Source: Curvibacter sp.
GTDB taxonomy: Bacteria > Pseudomonadota > Gammaproteobacteria > Burkholderiales > Burkholderiaceae_C
Length of the DNA: 64,000 nt
Assembly (NCBI GenBank): GCA_020621965.1
Contig: JAHRYV010000012.1
Span: forward strand, 855 to 64,854
Reading direction: 5' to 3'
Shown here: positions 1 through 11,612 of the stretch, piece after piece
Numbering within the stretch: position 1 is the stretch's first letter
Layout: each line of letters opens with the position of its first letter
Program-made: the position numbers and the translations under genes
The notes under the pieces: generated by a model
Seen by the model: only the letters and a program-made list of their open reading frames with translations
What the model was told of the DNA's origin: nothing
Databases searched by the model: none

Positions 1-228
1 GCAGGTGCAGGTGCAGGTGCAGGTGCAGGTGCAGGTGCAGGTGCAGGTGCAGGTGCGGGTGCAGGTGCGGGTGCAGGTGCGGGTGCAGGTGCAGGCGCAG
101 GCGCAGGCGCAGGTGCAGGTGCAGGTGCAGGCGCAGGCGCAGGTGCAGGTGCAGGTGCAGGCGCAGGTGCAGGTGCAGGTGCAGGTGCAGGTGCAGGTGC
201 AGGTGCAGGTGCAGGTGCAGGCGCAGGC
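1..228. repeat. Hexanucleotide tandem repeat GC(A/G)GG(T/C), 38 units
   Basis: Direct reading: 27 GCAGGT, 8 GCAGGC and 3 GCGGGT units in tandem; encodes (Pro-Ala)n on the minus strand. Confidence 0.97.
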
Positions 229-629
229 GCAGCCGGCACGGTCGGAGCCGCCGCCGCTTGCCGAGCGCGTGACTCAAGCAGGGCTTTCACACGGTTCAGG
301 GTGTCGACGGCTTTCTCAAGCCCATCCTTGATCGCCTGCTGCAATTCCTCCGTGGTATAGCGGCCGCTGAAGTCCGTGTGCAGCAGTGCATCGAACGCAT
401 CCAGCGCGAATTGCTTGTATTCCGTGGAATGTTTGCCAAAGGCCTCGGCCAGGATGGCATTGGTGCTGTCGCGCAGCCTCTCAAGAGCCGGATCCCAGCG
501 ATCATGGACGTGGGACGCGTCGAACATGCGCAGCTCCTTGATGCGCAGCTCTATCTTGTTGATGGCACTGGCCGCACCAGTCTTGTTGGCTTCGCTTGAT
601 GGGCGCAGAGGGGGGGTCGAGGTGGACAC
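1..629 (-). CDS. Hypothetical protein with helical N-terminal domain and long (Pro-Ala)n C-terminal tail; C-terminus truncated by window edge
   Basis: Manual minus-strand translation from GTG at 629 (SD-like AAGGAG just upstream): MSTSTPPLRPSSEANKTGAASAINKIELRIKELRMFDASHVHDRWDPALERLRDSTNAILAEAFGKHSTEYKQFALDAFDALLHTDFSGRYTTEELQQAIKDGLEKAVDTLNRVKALLESRARQAAAAPTVPAAPAPAPAP... No stop before base 1, so it is absent from the ORF track. All repeat variants are synonymous in this frame. Confidence 0.85.
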   Translation of the reverse strand, partial: MSTSTPPLRPSSEANKTGAASAINKIELRIKELRMFDASHVHDRWDPALERLRDSTNAILAEAFGKHSTEYKQFALDAFDALLHTDFSGRYTTEELQQAIKDGLEKAVDTLNRVKALLESRARQAAAAPTVPAAPAPAPAPAPAPAPAPAPAPAPAPAPAPAPAPAPAPAPAPAPAPAPAPAPAPAPAPAPAPAPAPAPAPAPAPAPAP

Positions 630-804
630 TCAGGGGCTCCTTAAGGACAGCAGTCTGTCTCCAGTTCGCGGTGGACCCGCATTGTGACGCAATCCGTTCC
701 TTGCGACTTGCGTCCGCGGCGCTGGGCCGGATCTCGCCGCGGGGATTGTTGCCGTGTCAGGGCGCAAGCAGGCCCTGGCGCCGCTGACCCCCGCCCGGTC
801 GGCG

Positions 805-829
805 TGCCCAGCACGCCGCGGATGATCTG
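805..829. repeat. 25-bp direct repeat copy A (relic of the 3' end of the DUF853 gene)
   Basis: TGCCCAGCACGCCGCGGATGATCTG occurs here and at 2396-2420 inside the DUF853 CDS; the minus-strand peptide RQIIRGVLG is shared. Confidence 0.85.
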
Positions 830-848
830 GCGATCGGCTGCCACGCGG

Positions 849-2279
849 CTAGGGCGAGGTGGTGGCCGAGACGCTCTGCGGCACGGCTGTTGCGGCCGGC
901 ATCTTCAGTTCGAGCACGGGTCGTTTCTCCAACTGCTTGGCCAGCAGGCCATCCAGCGCGCTCAGGCTGGTGAGGCTGTAGTCAGCCACTGGAATACCGG
1001 ATCGGTCCATCTTCAGGGGAATGATGCCGGCGCCCAGCAACTGGCCTTGCGGGCTGAAGCGCACTTCCGCCACGATGGAGCTGCCCAGTTTGCCTTTGGT
1101 CGAAAAGGAGCGATACCCGACAAAATTGCCGAGCGAAAAGAAGATGGGTTTGTCCTTGTACACCTCGTACGGACGTACCACGTGCGGGCCATGGCCGAAT
1201 ACGGCACTGGCCCCCGCATCGATGGCGAACTGGGCGAATCTGCGCACATTGCCCCGGTATTCGTTCATGAAATACTCGTCCTGCTCAGGCGTGCCGGCCG
1301 CGGACTCACCCTCGCTCCCGGCATGGACCGTGACGATGACCAGGCGGGCGGTGCTCTGGGCGCGCTCGATGTCCCGCCGGATCTGTTCCTCGTTGTCCAT
1401 ATGCGTGAAGGTGGTCAGGTAGCTGTAGCCCAGGAAGGCCACCGTCGTGCCCCGGACCGTGACGGTCGCGACGTTCGCGCCCGGCACGCCCACGGGCTGG
1501 ATGCCCTCGGCCCGCAGGGCGCTCTGGGTGGCTTGCAGGCCCTCGGCGCCGAAGTCCATGGCGTGGTTGTTCGCCAGCGACAGCACGTCAAAGCCCATCT
1601 CGCGCAGCGTGGCGGCATAACTTTTGGGCATCCTGAACGTGAAATAGCCTGGTCGTGAGACGTCCTTGCGCGATTTGCCGTGGTCGTAGAGCACGCCTTC
1701 CAGATTGCCGACCACGATGTCCGCGTTGTTCAGCGTGTGGTGCAGCTCCGCGATGCGCTGGTGGTCGCGCGCGTCGGGCAGACGGGGATGGGGATAGTTG
1801 CTGCCGAGGACGATGTCCCCCACGGCGCGGATCACGATGGGCGGCTCGGCTACGGCGGGCGCGAGCGCGGCGGGTGGGGGTGGCCGCACCCTGAGCACGA
1901 CCGGGGCGGTCGGATCGGGGATCGCCACTTCCGGCAGGGGCAGACCGTTGCGATGGATCGCCGCCGCGGTCGCCATGCCGGAAGCGACGAACAGGATCCA
2001 GAACAACCCGCGCACCGGGTGGATGCGGCGGGCGAGGGGGCGCGACGGCGCCGCCAGCTTCTGCAGGGCCTGCCGCACCTCTGGGTCCTCCGGCATCAGC
2101 TCCAGGTAACGCCCGAGCGCATGGTGCGACACCTCGGCATGGCCGAGTTTCCGGCCCGCCTTTGCGAGCAGGCCTTGGGCCAGGCGCGTCAGCACCAGCG
2201 CCTCGGCCTGCTGACCGTTCTTGTGTTTGCGGTGTATCAGTTCGCGTAGCGTGGCGAGACTGTTGTTGTCGGATGGCAT
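849..2279 (-). CDS. CapA-family (PGA_cap / metallophosphatase-like) protein with N-terminal helical region, TM segment and Pro-rich linker
   Basis: 476 aa; IRAVGDIVLGSN, NNADIVVGNLEGVL, LSLANNHAMDFG, VFGHGPHVVRPYEVYKDKPIFFSLGNFVG are characteristic of CapA. Confidence 0.85.
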   Translation of the reverse strand: MPSDNNSLATLRELIHRKHKNGQQAEALVLTRLAQGLLAKAGRKLGHAEVSHHALGRYLELMPEDPEVRQALQKLAAPSRPLARRIHPVRGLFWILFVASGMATAAAIHRNGLPLPEVAIPDPTAPVVLRVRPPPPAALAPAVAEPPIVIRAVGDIVLGSNYPHPRLPDARDHQRIAELHHTLNNADIVVGNLEGVLYDHGKSRKDVSRPGYFTFRMPKSYAATLREMGFDVLSLANNHAMDFGAEGLQATQSALRAEGIQPVGVPGANVATVTVRGTTVAFLGYSYLTTFTHMDNEEQIRRDIERAQSTARLVIVTVHAGSEGESAAGTPEQDEYFMNEYRGNVRRFAQFAIDAGASAVFGHGPHVVRPYEVYKDKPIFFSLGNFVGYRSFSTKGKLGSSIVAEVRFSPQGQLLGAGIIPLKMDRSGIPVADYSLTSLSALDGLLAKQLEKRPVLELKMPAATAVPQSVSATTSP

Positions 2280-2366
2280 GGGTCTCCCTGTCTGGCAGAT
2301 ACCCCGGCGCGCGGCGGCAGGCGATGCCGATGGCGCAGCCAGGCTGCTCTCTTGTGCGGGCGGTGA

Positions 2367-3872
<1,506 letters not shown>

Positions 3873-3931
3873 GTCAGTCCCTAAAAGTACAATTCAGTCC
3901 CCATAGCGTAACGAAATTTGAAGGACTCCCC

Positions 3932-4651
3932 ATGGCTGGACACAGTAAATGGGCCAATATTCAGCACCGCAAGGGTCGGCAGGACGAAAAGCGCGGCAAG
4001 ATCTGGACCCGCATCGTCCGTGAAATCACCGTGGCGGCACGCGCCGGTGGAGGCGATCCGGCGGCCAACCCGCGCCTGCGCCTGGCCATCGACAAGGCCA
4101 AGGCGGCCAATATGCCGGCCGATCGCGTCAAATACAACATCGACAAGGCCACCGGCAACCAGGAAGGCGTGCATTACGACGAGATACGCTACGAGGGCTA
4201 CGGCATCGGCGGCGCGGCCATCATCGTCGACACCATGACCGACAACCGCGTGCGCACCGTGGCCGAGGTGCGTCACGCCTTCTCCAAGCACGGTGGCAAT
4301 ATGGGCACCGAAGGCTCCGTGGCCTTCCAGTTCAAGCACTGCGGCCAGCTGATCTACGCCCCGGGCACGGATGAGGACAAGGTGATGGAGGTGGCGCTGG
4401 AGGCCGGCGCCGAGGACGTGGTGAGCGACGACGACGGCGCCATCGAGGTGCTGACCACGCCCCACGATTTCGAGGCCGTGAAGAACGCGCTGGAAGCCGC
4501 CGGTCTGAAGGCCGAAGTGGCCGGCGTGACCATGCGCCCCGAGAACACGATCGAACTCAGTGGCGATGACGCCGCCAAGATGCAAAGACTGCTGGACGTT
4601 CTCGAGGATCTCGATGACGTGCAGGAGGTCTACCACAACGCTGCACTCTAA
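3932..4651 (+). CDS. yebC: YebC/PmpR family DNA-binding regulatory protein
   Basis: 239 aa; [32 protein letters not shown] signature. Confidence 0.97.
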   Translation: MAGHSKWANIQHRKGRQDEKRGKIWTRIVREITVAARAGGGDPAANPRLRLAIDKAKAANMPADRVKYNIDKATGNQEGVHYDEIRYEGYGIGGAAIIVDTMTDNRVRTVAEVRHAFSKHGGNMGTEGSVAFQFKHCGQLIYAPGTDEDKVMEVALEAGAEDVVSDDDGAIEVLTTPHDFEAVKNALEAAGLKAEVAGVTMRPENTIELSGDDAAKMQRLLDVLEDLDDVQEVYHNAAL

Positions 4652-4654
4652 GGC

Positions 4655-4760
4655 ATACCCCCAGGCTGCGCGCACTGCGTGTCGCTACGCCACCCCCCTT
4701 GCAGGGGGCGGCACCAGCGGCCCGGCGAAGCCGGTTCCGCGGTGCCCCTGAGTTGGCGTG
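4655..4760. repeat. Intergenic palindromic (REP-like) element
   Basis: Non-coding sequence between yebC and purD with two palindromes (CCCCCTTGCAGGGGG and CCGGCGAAGCCGG). It resembles an intergenic repeat I recall from Comamonadaceae; copy number cannot be tested in this window. Confidence 0.5.
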
Positions 4761-4801
4761 ATTTGCCGGCCTACGCGGTATGAGATAAAGAAAAGGTTGA
4801 T

Positions 4802-6082
4802 ATGAAAGTCTTAGTGATTGGTGGCGGCGGCCGGGAACACGCACTGGCCTGGAAACTGGCCCAGTCTCCCAAGGTGCAGATGATCTACGTGGCGCCGGGC
4901 AACGGCGGCACGGCGCGCGACAAGCGGCTGCAGAACGTGCCCATCACCGACGTCAAGGCGCTGCGTGAGTGGGCGCAGCAGGAGAAGATCGGCCTGACCG
5001 TGGTCGGCCCCGAGGCGCCGCTGGCCGCCGGCGTGGTGGACGAGTTCCGCGCCCATGGCATGCGCATCTTCGGCCCCACCCGGGCGGCGGCGCAACTGGA
5101 GTCGTCCAAGGCCTTTTCCAAGGCCTTCATGAAGCGCCACGGCATTCCCACCGCCGAGTACGACACCTTCTCCGATGCCGCGGCGGCCCACGCCTACGTG
5201 GACAAGATGGGCGCGCCCATCGTGGTTAAGGCCGACGGCCTGGCCGCCGGCAAGGGCGTGGTGGTGGCCATGAACGTCGCCGAGGCGCACGAGGCGATCG
5301 ATTTCATGCTGCTGGACAACAAGCTGGGCGTGAGCCACAACGAGGGCGGCGCGCGGGTGGTCATCGAGCAGTTTCTGCAGGGTGAGGAAGCCAGCTTCAT
5401 CGTGCTGTGCGACGGCAAGAACGTGGTGGCGCTGGCCACCAGCCAGGACCACAAGCGCCTGCTGGACGCCGACCAGGGCCCCAACACCGGCGGCATGGGC
5501 GCCTATTCGCCGGCACCGGTGGTGACCCCGGCGGTGCACGCCCGCGCCATGCGCGAAATCATCCTGCCCACCATCAAGGGTATGGAAAAAGACGGCATCC
5601 CCTACACCGGCTTCCTCTACGCCGGCCTGATGATCGACGCCGACGGGCACCCGAAGACGCTGGAGTTCAACTGCCGCATGGGCGACCCCGAGACCCAGCC
5701 CATCATGATGCGCCTCAAGAGCGACCTGCTCGACGTCATGCTGGCGGCCACTGACGGCAAGCTGGACCAGGTTGAGCTGGACTGGGACCGTCGCATCGCG
5801 CTGGGCGTGGTGATGGCCGCGCACGGCTACCCCATGAATCCGCGCAAGGGCGACGTCATCACCGGGCTGCCGGCCGACACGGACGAGGGCGTGGTGTTCC
5901 ACGCCGGTACCGCGCTGCAGGACGGGCAGGTGACCGTGACCGGCGGCCGCGTGCTCTGCGTCACCGCCCTGGGCGACACCACCAAGAACGCGCAGCAGCG
6001 GGCCTACGAGCTGGCGCAGAGCATCCGCTTCGACGGCATGCAGTACCGCCGCGATATCGGCTACCGCGCCATCAAGAACTGA
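4802..6082 (+). CDS. purD: Phosphoribosylamine--glycine ligase
   Basis: 426 aa; MKVLVIGGGGREHALAWKLAQS, NTGGMGAYSPAPVVT, GFLYAGLMID. Confidence 0.97.
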   Translation: MKVLVIGGGGREHALAWKLAQSPKVQMIYVAPGNGGTARDKRLQNVPITDVKALREWAQQEKIGLTVVGPEAPLAAGVVDEFRAHGMRIFGPTRAAAQLESSKAFSKAFMKRHGIPTAEYDTFSDAAAAHAYVDKMGAPIVVKADGLAAGKGVVVAMNVAEAHEAIDFMLLDNKLGVSHNEGGARVVIEQFLQGEEASFIVLCDGKNVVALATSQDHKRLLDADQGPNTGGMGAYSPAPVVTPAVHARAMREIILPTIKGMEKDGIPYTGFLYAGLMIDADGHPKTLEFNCRMGDPETQPIMMRLKSDLLDVMLAATDGKLDQVELDWDRRIALGVVMAAHGYPMNPRKGDVITGLPADTDEGVVFHAGTALQDGQVTVTGGRVLCVTALGDTTKNAQQRAYELAQSIRFDGMQYRRDIGYRAIKN

Positions 6083-6097
6083 CGCCCTCTGCGCACC

Positions 6098-6745
6098 ATG
6101 CCCGGCAGCGACTATCCCCAGCCTTTCCCGGTGCAGTTTGCCGGCAGCGCCGTGGCGCGCTGGCTGCTGCGTCGCATGGGCTGGGAGGTCCATTTCGAGG
6201 GCCTGCCGTCCCTGCAGGGCGTGCTGGCGGTCTACCCCCACACCAGCAACTGGGATTTTGTGGTGCTGATCACCATGAAATGGGCGATCGGCATCCAGGT
6301 GCGCTTCTGGAGCAAGGACAGCCTGTTCCGCATCCCGCTGTTCGGGCGCTGGCTGCGCAGCCTGGGCGGGGTGCCGGTGGCGCGGACCTCGCCGCAAGGC
6401 ATGGTCGGCGATACCGCGGCCCGGATGCAGCAGGCCCGTGAGCGGGGCGACTATTTCTGGCTGGCGGTGGCGCCCGAGGGCACGCGCAAATACCTGCCGG
6501 GCTGGCGCAGCGGTTTTTACCGCACCGCGGTGCAGGCCGGCGTGCCCCTGGGCCTGGTGCGCGTGGATTACCGCGGGCGCCAGGTGACAGTGACCGATTT
6601 CCTGCGCCTCAGCGGTGACGAGGCGGCCGACTTCCAGCGCATCGCCGCCGCCCTGGAAGGCGCGAACGGCTACCACCCGGACAAGGCCGCGCCCATACGC
6701 CTGCTCGACGCCAGCGTGCCGCGCGCCGAGACCATTGTGAAATGA
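6098..6745 (+). CDS. 1-acyl-sn-glycerol-3-phosphate acyltransferase family protein
   Basis: 215 aa; PHTSNWDF (HX4D-like) and VAPEGTRKY motifs. Confidence 0.88.
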   Translation: MPGSDYPQPFPVQFAGSAVARWLLRRMGWEVHFEGLPSLQGVLAVYPHTSNWDFVVLITMKWAIGIQVRFWSKDSLFRIPLFGRWLRSLGGVPVARTSPQGMVGDTAARMQQARERGDYFWLAVAPEGTRKYLPGWRSGFYRTAVQAGVPLGLVRVDYRGRQVTVTDFLRLSGDEAADFQRIAAALEGANGYHPDKAAPIRLLDASVPRAETIVK

Positions 6746-7680
6746 AGACCATGACGAACGCTACGCCCCCTGTTCAGATCGTGCGCGACTACCTGCAGAG
6801 CCTGCAGCAGCGCATCACCGGCGCCATCGCCGACATCGACGGCGGCACTTTCCTCGCCGACGCCTGGCAAAAAGAGCCGGGGGAACAGCTGCAGGGCAAT
6901 GGCCTGACCAAGATCCTGGAAGGCGGCCCGGTGTTCGAGCGCGCCGGCTGCGGTTTCTCTCACGTGCAAGGCCCCCGGCTGCCGCCTTCGGCCACCCAGC
7001 ACCGTCCGGAACTGGCGGGCGCCCCCTTCGAGGCCATGGGTGTCTCGCTGGTGTTCCACCCGCGCAACCCCTATGTGCCCACCGTGCACATGAACGTGCG
7101 CATGCTGGCGGCCAAGGGCAAGGACGGGCAGGACGTCTGCTGGTTCGGCGGCGGCATGGACCTGACGCCCTACTACGGCTTCGAGGAAGACGCGGTGCAT
7201 TTCCACACCGTCTGCCGCGATGCGCTCAAGCCCTTCGGCGATGACAAATACCCGCGCTTCAAGGCCTGGTGCGACGACTACTTCTTCCTCAAGCACCGCA
7301 ACGAGCAGCGCGGCGTGGGTGGCGTGTTCTTCGACGATTTCTCCGAACTGGGCTTCGAGGGCAGCTTTGCCATGCTGCGCGCCGTGGGCGACGCTTTCCT
7401 GCACGCCTACCTGCCCATCGTCGAGAAGCGGCAGCATCTGGAATATGGTGAGCGCGAGCGCGCCTTCCAGCTCTATCGCCGCGGCCGTTATGTGGAGTTC
7501 AACCTGGTCTGGGACCGCGGCACCCACTTCGGTCTGCAGTCGGGCGGGCGCACCGAATCCATCCTGCTGTCCATGCCGCCGCTGGTGAGCTGGTCCTATC
7601 AGCACACACCCGAGCCGGGTTCGCCCGAGGCGGCGCTCTATACCCGCTTCCTGCCGCGCAGGGACTGGGTTTCGGCGTGA
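6742..7680 (+). CDS. hemF: Oxygen-dependent coproporphyrinogen-III oxidase
   Basis: 312 aa; [22 protein letters not shown] and [22 protein letters not shown]. Confidence 0.97.
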   Translation: MKTMTNATPPVQIVRDYLQSLQQRITGAIADIDGGTFLADAWQKEPGEQLQGNGLTKILEGGPVFERAGCGFSHVQGPRLPPSATQHRPELAGAPFEAMGVSLVFHPRNPYVPTVHMNVRMLAAKGKDGQDVCWFGGGMDLTPYYGFEEDAVHFHTVCRDALKPFGDDKYPRFKAWCDDYFFLKHRNEQRGVGGVFFDDFSELGFEGSFAMLRAVGDAFLHAYLPIVEKRQHLEYGERERAFQLYRRGRYVEFNLVWDRGTHFGLQSGGRTESILLSMPPLVSWSYQHTPEPGSPEAALYTRFLPRRDWVSA

Positions 7681-8279
7681 CGGCGCCACGCCTGGGCGTG
7701 TTCGGCGGCGCCTTCGACCCGCCGCACCTGGCCCATCGCGCGCTGGCCGAGGCCGCGCTGGCCCAGCTGCGGCTGGACGAGTTGCGCGTGCTGCCCACCG
7801 GCCAGGCCTGGCACAAGAGCCGGCCGCTCACCGACGCCGCGCACCGCCTGGCCATGAGCCGGCTGGCCTTCGCCGGCCTGGAGCAGGTGCGCCTGGACGA
7901 CCGCGAAATCCGCCGCGCCGGCCCGTCCTACACCCTGGACACCTTGCGCGAGCTGCACGCGGAGAACCCGCAGGCCGAGCTCTACCTGGTGATGGGCAAG
8001 GACCAGGCCGATGTGCTGCCGACCTGGCGCAACTGGCAGGAAATCGTGCAACTTGCTATAATTTGTGTAGCTGACCGGGATGTCCTGACCGGTCAGGAGA
8101 CCCGCTTCGCTCCGCCGCCCGAGATGGCGGGGCGCTTCTGCAAGTTGCAGATGCCGGCCATGGACATCAGCGCCACCGGCATCCGCGCCCGCATCGCCAG
8201 CCGCCTGGGCATCGCGCCTCTGGTCAGCCCTGCCGTTGCGCGCTATATTGAGCAAAATCATCTTTATCAAAGCACCTGA
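7677..8279 (+). CDS. nadD: Nicotinate-nucleotide adenylyltransferase
   Basis: 200 aa; [23 protein letters not shown] and C-terminal [12 protein letters not shown]. Confidence 0.95.
   Translation: MTAPRLGVFGGAFDPPHLAHRALAEAALAQLRLDELRVLPTGQAWHKSRPLTDAAHRLAMSRLAFAGLEQVRLDDREIRRAGPSYTLDTLRELHAENPQAELYLVMGKDQADVLPTWRNWQEIVQLAIICVADRDVLTGQETRFAPPPEMAGRFCKLQMPAMDISATGIRARIASRLGIAPLVSPAVARYIEQNHLYQST
8057..8098 (+). promoter_or_regulatory. Candidate internal extended -10 promoter (TGCTATAAT) followed by a perfect 16-bp palindrome TCCTGACCGGTCAGGA (8083-8098)
   Basis: Sequence motif inside nadD upstream of rsfS; no good -35 at canonical spacing. Confidence 0.35.
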
Positions 8280-9043
8280 TGACCACCGAAACCGCCGCCA
8301 AAAAAGACATCCAGAAACTCCAGCGTGCCATCGTCGATGGTCTGGAGGACGTGAAGGCCCAGGACATCCAGGTGTTCAATACCGAGAAGCTCTCGCCGCT
8401 GTTCGAGCGTGTGATGGTGGCCTCCGGCACCTCCAATCGCCAGACCAAGGCCCTGGCGGCCAGCGTGCGCGACGCCGTGCGCGATGCCGGCTTTGGCAAG
8501 CCGCGCATGGAGGGTGAGGAAAACGGCGAGTGGATCATCGTCGACTGCGGCGCGGCCGTGGTCCACATCATGCAGCCGGCCATCCGCCAGTACTACCACC
8601 TCGAAGACCTGTGGGGTGAGACGCCCATCCGTCTGAAGTTCGGTGCCGACAAGCCCGCGGCCAAGGTGGCCGAAAAGGCGCCCGCCAAGGCCGCCGCCCC
8701 CGCCAAGACCGGCAGCCTCAAGCGCGCCAGCGCCGCCAAGCAGGGTGTGGCCGAGGCCTATCCCTCGCGTGCCCAGCTGAAGAAGGCCGAGGAGAAGAAG
8801 GCGGCGGATCGCAAGAAGGCGGCCGGCAAGCCGGCGGCCAAGAAGACGACCGCCGCCAAGGCCCCGGCCAGCAAGACCGCGGCCGGCAAGACCACGGCCA
8901 AAGCCAAAGCCCCGATCAAGACCGTCAAGGTGAACGCCACCAAGGCGCCGGCGAAAAAGGCAGCAGCCAAGACCGCCGCCAAGCCGGCTGGCAAAGCGGC
9001 CAAGGCGCCGGCGAAGAAGACGGCGACCCGCAAGGCGCGGTGA
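8279..9043 (+). CDS. rsfS: Ribosome silencing factor RsfS with long Lys/Ala/Pro-rich C-terminal extension
   Basis: 254 aa; the N-terminal ~115 aa match the RsfS fold ([29 protein letters not shown]); the rest is a low-complexity PAKKA/TAAK histone H1-like tail. Confidence 0.95.
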   Translation: MTTETAAKKDIQKLQRAIVDGLEDVKAQDIQVFNTEKLSPLFERVMVASGTSNRQTKALAASVRDAVRDAGFGKPRMEGEENGEWIIVDCGAAVVHIMQPAIRQYYHLEDLWGETPIRLKFGADKPAAKVAEKAPAKAAAPAKTGSLKRASAAKQGVAEAYPSRAQLKKAEEKKAADRKKAAGKPAAKKTTAAKAPASKTAAGKTTAKAKAPIKTVKVNATKAPAKKAAAKTAAKPAGKAAKAPAKKTATRKAR

Positions 9044-9507
9044 AGCTGCTGATCGTCGCGGTCGGCCAGCGGGTGCCCGACTGGGCCCAGACCGCCTGGG
9101 ACGACTACGCCAAGCGTTTCCCGCCCGAGTTGCGGGTCGAGCTCAAGGCCGTCAAGACCGAGCCGCGCGGCTCCAAGACCGTGGAGCAGCTCTACGCCGC
9201 CGAGCGCAAGCGCATCGAGGAGGCGATTCCCCGTGGCACCCGCATCGTCGCGCTGGACGAGCGCGGCACCGCGCTGACCACGGTGGCGCTGGCCGGCAAG
9301 CTCAAGGACTGGCAGCTCGGCGGGGACGACGTAGCCCTGGTCATCGGCGGCCCCGATGGCCTGGAGCCGGCGTTTCGCCAGGCCGCGCACGAGCGCATCC
9401 GCCTGTCCGATCTGACCCTGCCGCACGCCATGGTGCGCGTGCTGCTGATCGAGCAGCTCTACCGGGCCTGGTCCATCAACGCCAACCATCCCTACCACCG
9501 TGAGTGA
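9040..9507 (+). CDS. rlmH: 23S rRNA (pseudouridine1915-N3)-methyltransferase RlmH
   Basis: 155 aa; [16 protein letters not shown] and [21 protein letters not shown]. Confidence 0.97.
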   Translation: MKLLIVAVGQRVPDWAQTAWDDYAKRFPPELRVELKAVKTEPRGSKTVEQLYAAERKRIEEAIPRGTRIVALDERGTALTTVALAGKLKDWQLGGDDVALVIGGPDGLEPAFRQAAHERIRLSDLTLPHAMVRVLLIEQLYRAWSINANHPYHRE

Positions 9508-10102
9508 TTTCATTTATCTGGCCTCGCAAAGCCCGCGCCGGCGCCAGCTGCTGGAACAGCTGGGCGTGCGCCACGAGTTGCTGTTGCCCGACGCCGACGA
9601 GGACGCCGAGGCGATCGAGGCCGTCTTTTCCGGCGAGGCCCCGGCCGCCTACGTGCAGCGTGTCACCCAGCTCAAGCTCGACGCCGCGCTGGCCCGCCTC
9701 AAGCGCCGCGGCCTGCCGGCCGCACCCGTGCTGTGTTCGGATACGACCGTGGCCCTGGGCCGCACCATCTACGGTAAACCGGCCGATGCGGCCGATGCGC
9801 GCCGCATGCTGGCCGAGCTGGCCGGCCACAGCCACCGCGTGTTGACGGCGGTGGCCATCGGCACGCCGCGGCGCCGGCTGCAGGCGCTGAGCAGCTCGCG
9901 CGTGACCTTCACTGCCCTGAGCCGGCCGCAGATAAGCGCCTACGTGGCCGGCGGCGAGCCCAGGGGCAAGGCCGGCGCCTACGCCGTGCAGGGCAGGGCG
10001 GCCGCCTTCATCTCGCATATCTCGGGCAGCTACTCTGGCATCATGGGACTGCCTATGCACGAGACGGCACAATTGCTGCAAGCGTTCGGCTTCAAAATCT
10101 AG
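9500..10102 (+). CDS. maf: Maf-family nucleoside triphosphate pyrophosphatase
   Basis: 200 aa; [45 protein letters not shown]. Confidence 0.95.
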   Translation: MSDFIYLASQSPRRRQLLEQLGVRHELLLPDADEDAEAIEAVFSGEAPAAYVQRVTQLKLDAALARLKRRGLPAAPVLCSDTTVALGRTIYGKPADAADARRMLAELAGHSHRVLTAVAIGTPRRRLQALSSSRVTFTALSRPQISAYVAGGEPRGKAGAYAVQGRAAAFISHISGSYSGIMGLPMHETAQLLQAFGFKI

Positions 10103-10115
10103 ACGGCTACTCAAA

Positions 10116-11594
10116 GTGTCACAAGAAGATATCCTGGTCAACTGGTCGCCGCAGGAAACGCGCGTGGCCGTGGTGGAAAACGCCGCCGTGCAGGAGCTGC
10201 ATGTGGAGCGCGCCAGCGAACGCGGTCTGGTGGGCAATATCTACCTGGGCAAGGTGTCGCGCGTGCTGCCGGGCATGCAGTCGGCTTTCATCGACATCGG
10301 GCTGGAGCGCGCGGCCTTCCTGCACGTGGCCGACGTCTGGCACCCGCCGGCCGAGGGCGAGTCGCTCAGCGCCTCGCGCGCGTCCCAGCCGCAGGTGCCG
10401 ATCGAGAAACAGGTGTTCGAAGGCCAGGCGCTGATGGTGCAGGTCATCAAGGACCCGATCGGCACCAAGGGTGCGCGCCTGTCCACCCAGGTCAGCATTG
10501 CCGGGCGGCTGCTGGTTTTCCTGCCGCAGGACGACCACATCGGCGTCTCGCAGAAGATCCCCGTGGCCCAGCGCGATGAATTACGCAACCGGCTGCAGAA
10601 GCTGGTGGGCGAGCCCGGCGGCGGCTTCATCCTGCGCACCAACGGCGAGGACGCCAGCGACGCCGAACTGGCCGACGACATCGCCTACCTGCGCAAGACC
10701 TGGGGCCGCATCAAGGACGCCTCGCTGCGCCTGCCCCCGAAGTCGCTGCTGCACCTGGACCTGAACCTGCTGCAGCGTGTGCTGCGCGATCTGGTCAGCG
10801 AACGCACGGCGGCCATCCGGGTCGACTCGCGCGAACAGTTCGAAGCCCTGCGCGCCTACGGCATGGAGTTCATGCCGGCCGCCGCCGCCAAGCTGCAACA
10901 CTACAAGGGCGAGCGGCCCATCTTCGACCTCTTCGGCATCGACGAGGAGATCGCCAAGGCGCTGGGCCGGCGCGTCGAGCTCAAGTCCGGCGGTTACCTC
11001 ATCGTGGACCAGACCGAGGCGCTGACCACCATCGACGTCAACACCGGCGGCTTTGTCGGCGCGCGCAATTTCGACGACACCATCTTCAAGACCAATCTGG
11101 AGGCGGCCGGGGCGATTGCCCGCCAGCTGCGGCTGCGCAACCTGGGCGGCATCATCATTGCCGACTTCATCGACATGACCCGTGAGGACCACCGCGAGGC
11201 GGTGGTGGCCGAGTTCCGCAAGCAGCTCGCGCGCGACCGCGTCAAGACCATGTTGGGCGGCTTCTCGCAGCTGGGCCTGCTGGAGATGACACGCAAACGC
11301 ACCCGCGAGTCGCTGGCGCACATGCTGTGCGAACCCTGCCCGAGCTGCGAAGGCAAGGGCATCGTGAAGACCGCGCGCAGCGTGGCCTACGACATCCTGC
11401 GCGAGATCCTGCGCGAGGCGCGCCAGTTCAACCCGCGCGAGTTCCGCGTGGTGGCCGCGCCCCAGGTGATCGAACTGCTGCTGGACGAGGAAAGCCAGCA
11501 CCTGGCCGGCCTGTCCGACTTCATCGGCAAGCCCATCTCCCTGCAGAGCGAGGCGTCCATGTGGCAGGAGCAGTACGACATCGTGCTGCTCTGA
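10116..11594 (+). CDS. rng: Ribonuclease G
   Basis: 492 aa; GNIYLGKVSRVLPGMQSAFIDIGLERAAFLHV, TTIDVNTGGFVG, CPSCEGKG. Confidence 0.96.
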   Translation: MSQEDILVNWSPQETRVAVVENAAVQELHVERASERGLVGNIYLGKVSRVLPGMQSAFIDIGLERAAFLHVADVWHPPAEGESLSASRASQPQVPIEKQVFEGQALMVQVIKDPIGTKGARLSTQVSIAGRLLVFLPQDDHIGVSQKIPVAQRDELRNRLQKLVGEPGGGFILRTNGEDASDAELADDIAYLRKTWGRIKDASLRLPPKSLLHLDLNLLQRVLRDLVSERTAAIRVDSREQFEALRAYGMEFMPAAAAKLQHYKGERPIFDLFGIDEEIAKALGRRVELKSGGYLIVDQTEALTTIDVNTGGFVGARNFDDTIFKTNLEAAGAIARQLRLRNLGGIIIADFIDMTREDHREAVVAEFRKQLARDRVKTMLGGFSQLGLLEMTRKRTRESLAHMLCEPCPSCEGKGIVKTARSVAYDILREILREARQFNPREFRVVAAPQVIELLLDEESQHLAGLSDFIGKPISLQSEASMWQEQYDIVLL

Positions 11595-11612
11595 GACGGA
11601 GACTGTCGAGTC

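Noticed and set aside
1-228. Possible CRISPR-like or VNTR array
   Set aside because: Uninterrupted hexamer repeats without spacers; explained as coding (Pro-Ala)n.
5-331. Plus-strand ORF of (Gln-Val)n repeats, 108 aa
   Set aside because: Repeat variants are non-synonymous in this frame but silent in the minus-strand (Pro-Ala)n frame; the minus-strand gene has an RBS and a coherent N-terminal domain.
4811-6676. 621-aa antisense ORF opposite purD
   Set aside because: Mirror of purD and the acyltransferase; no motifs.
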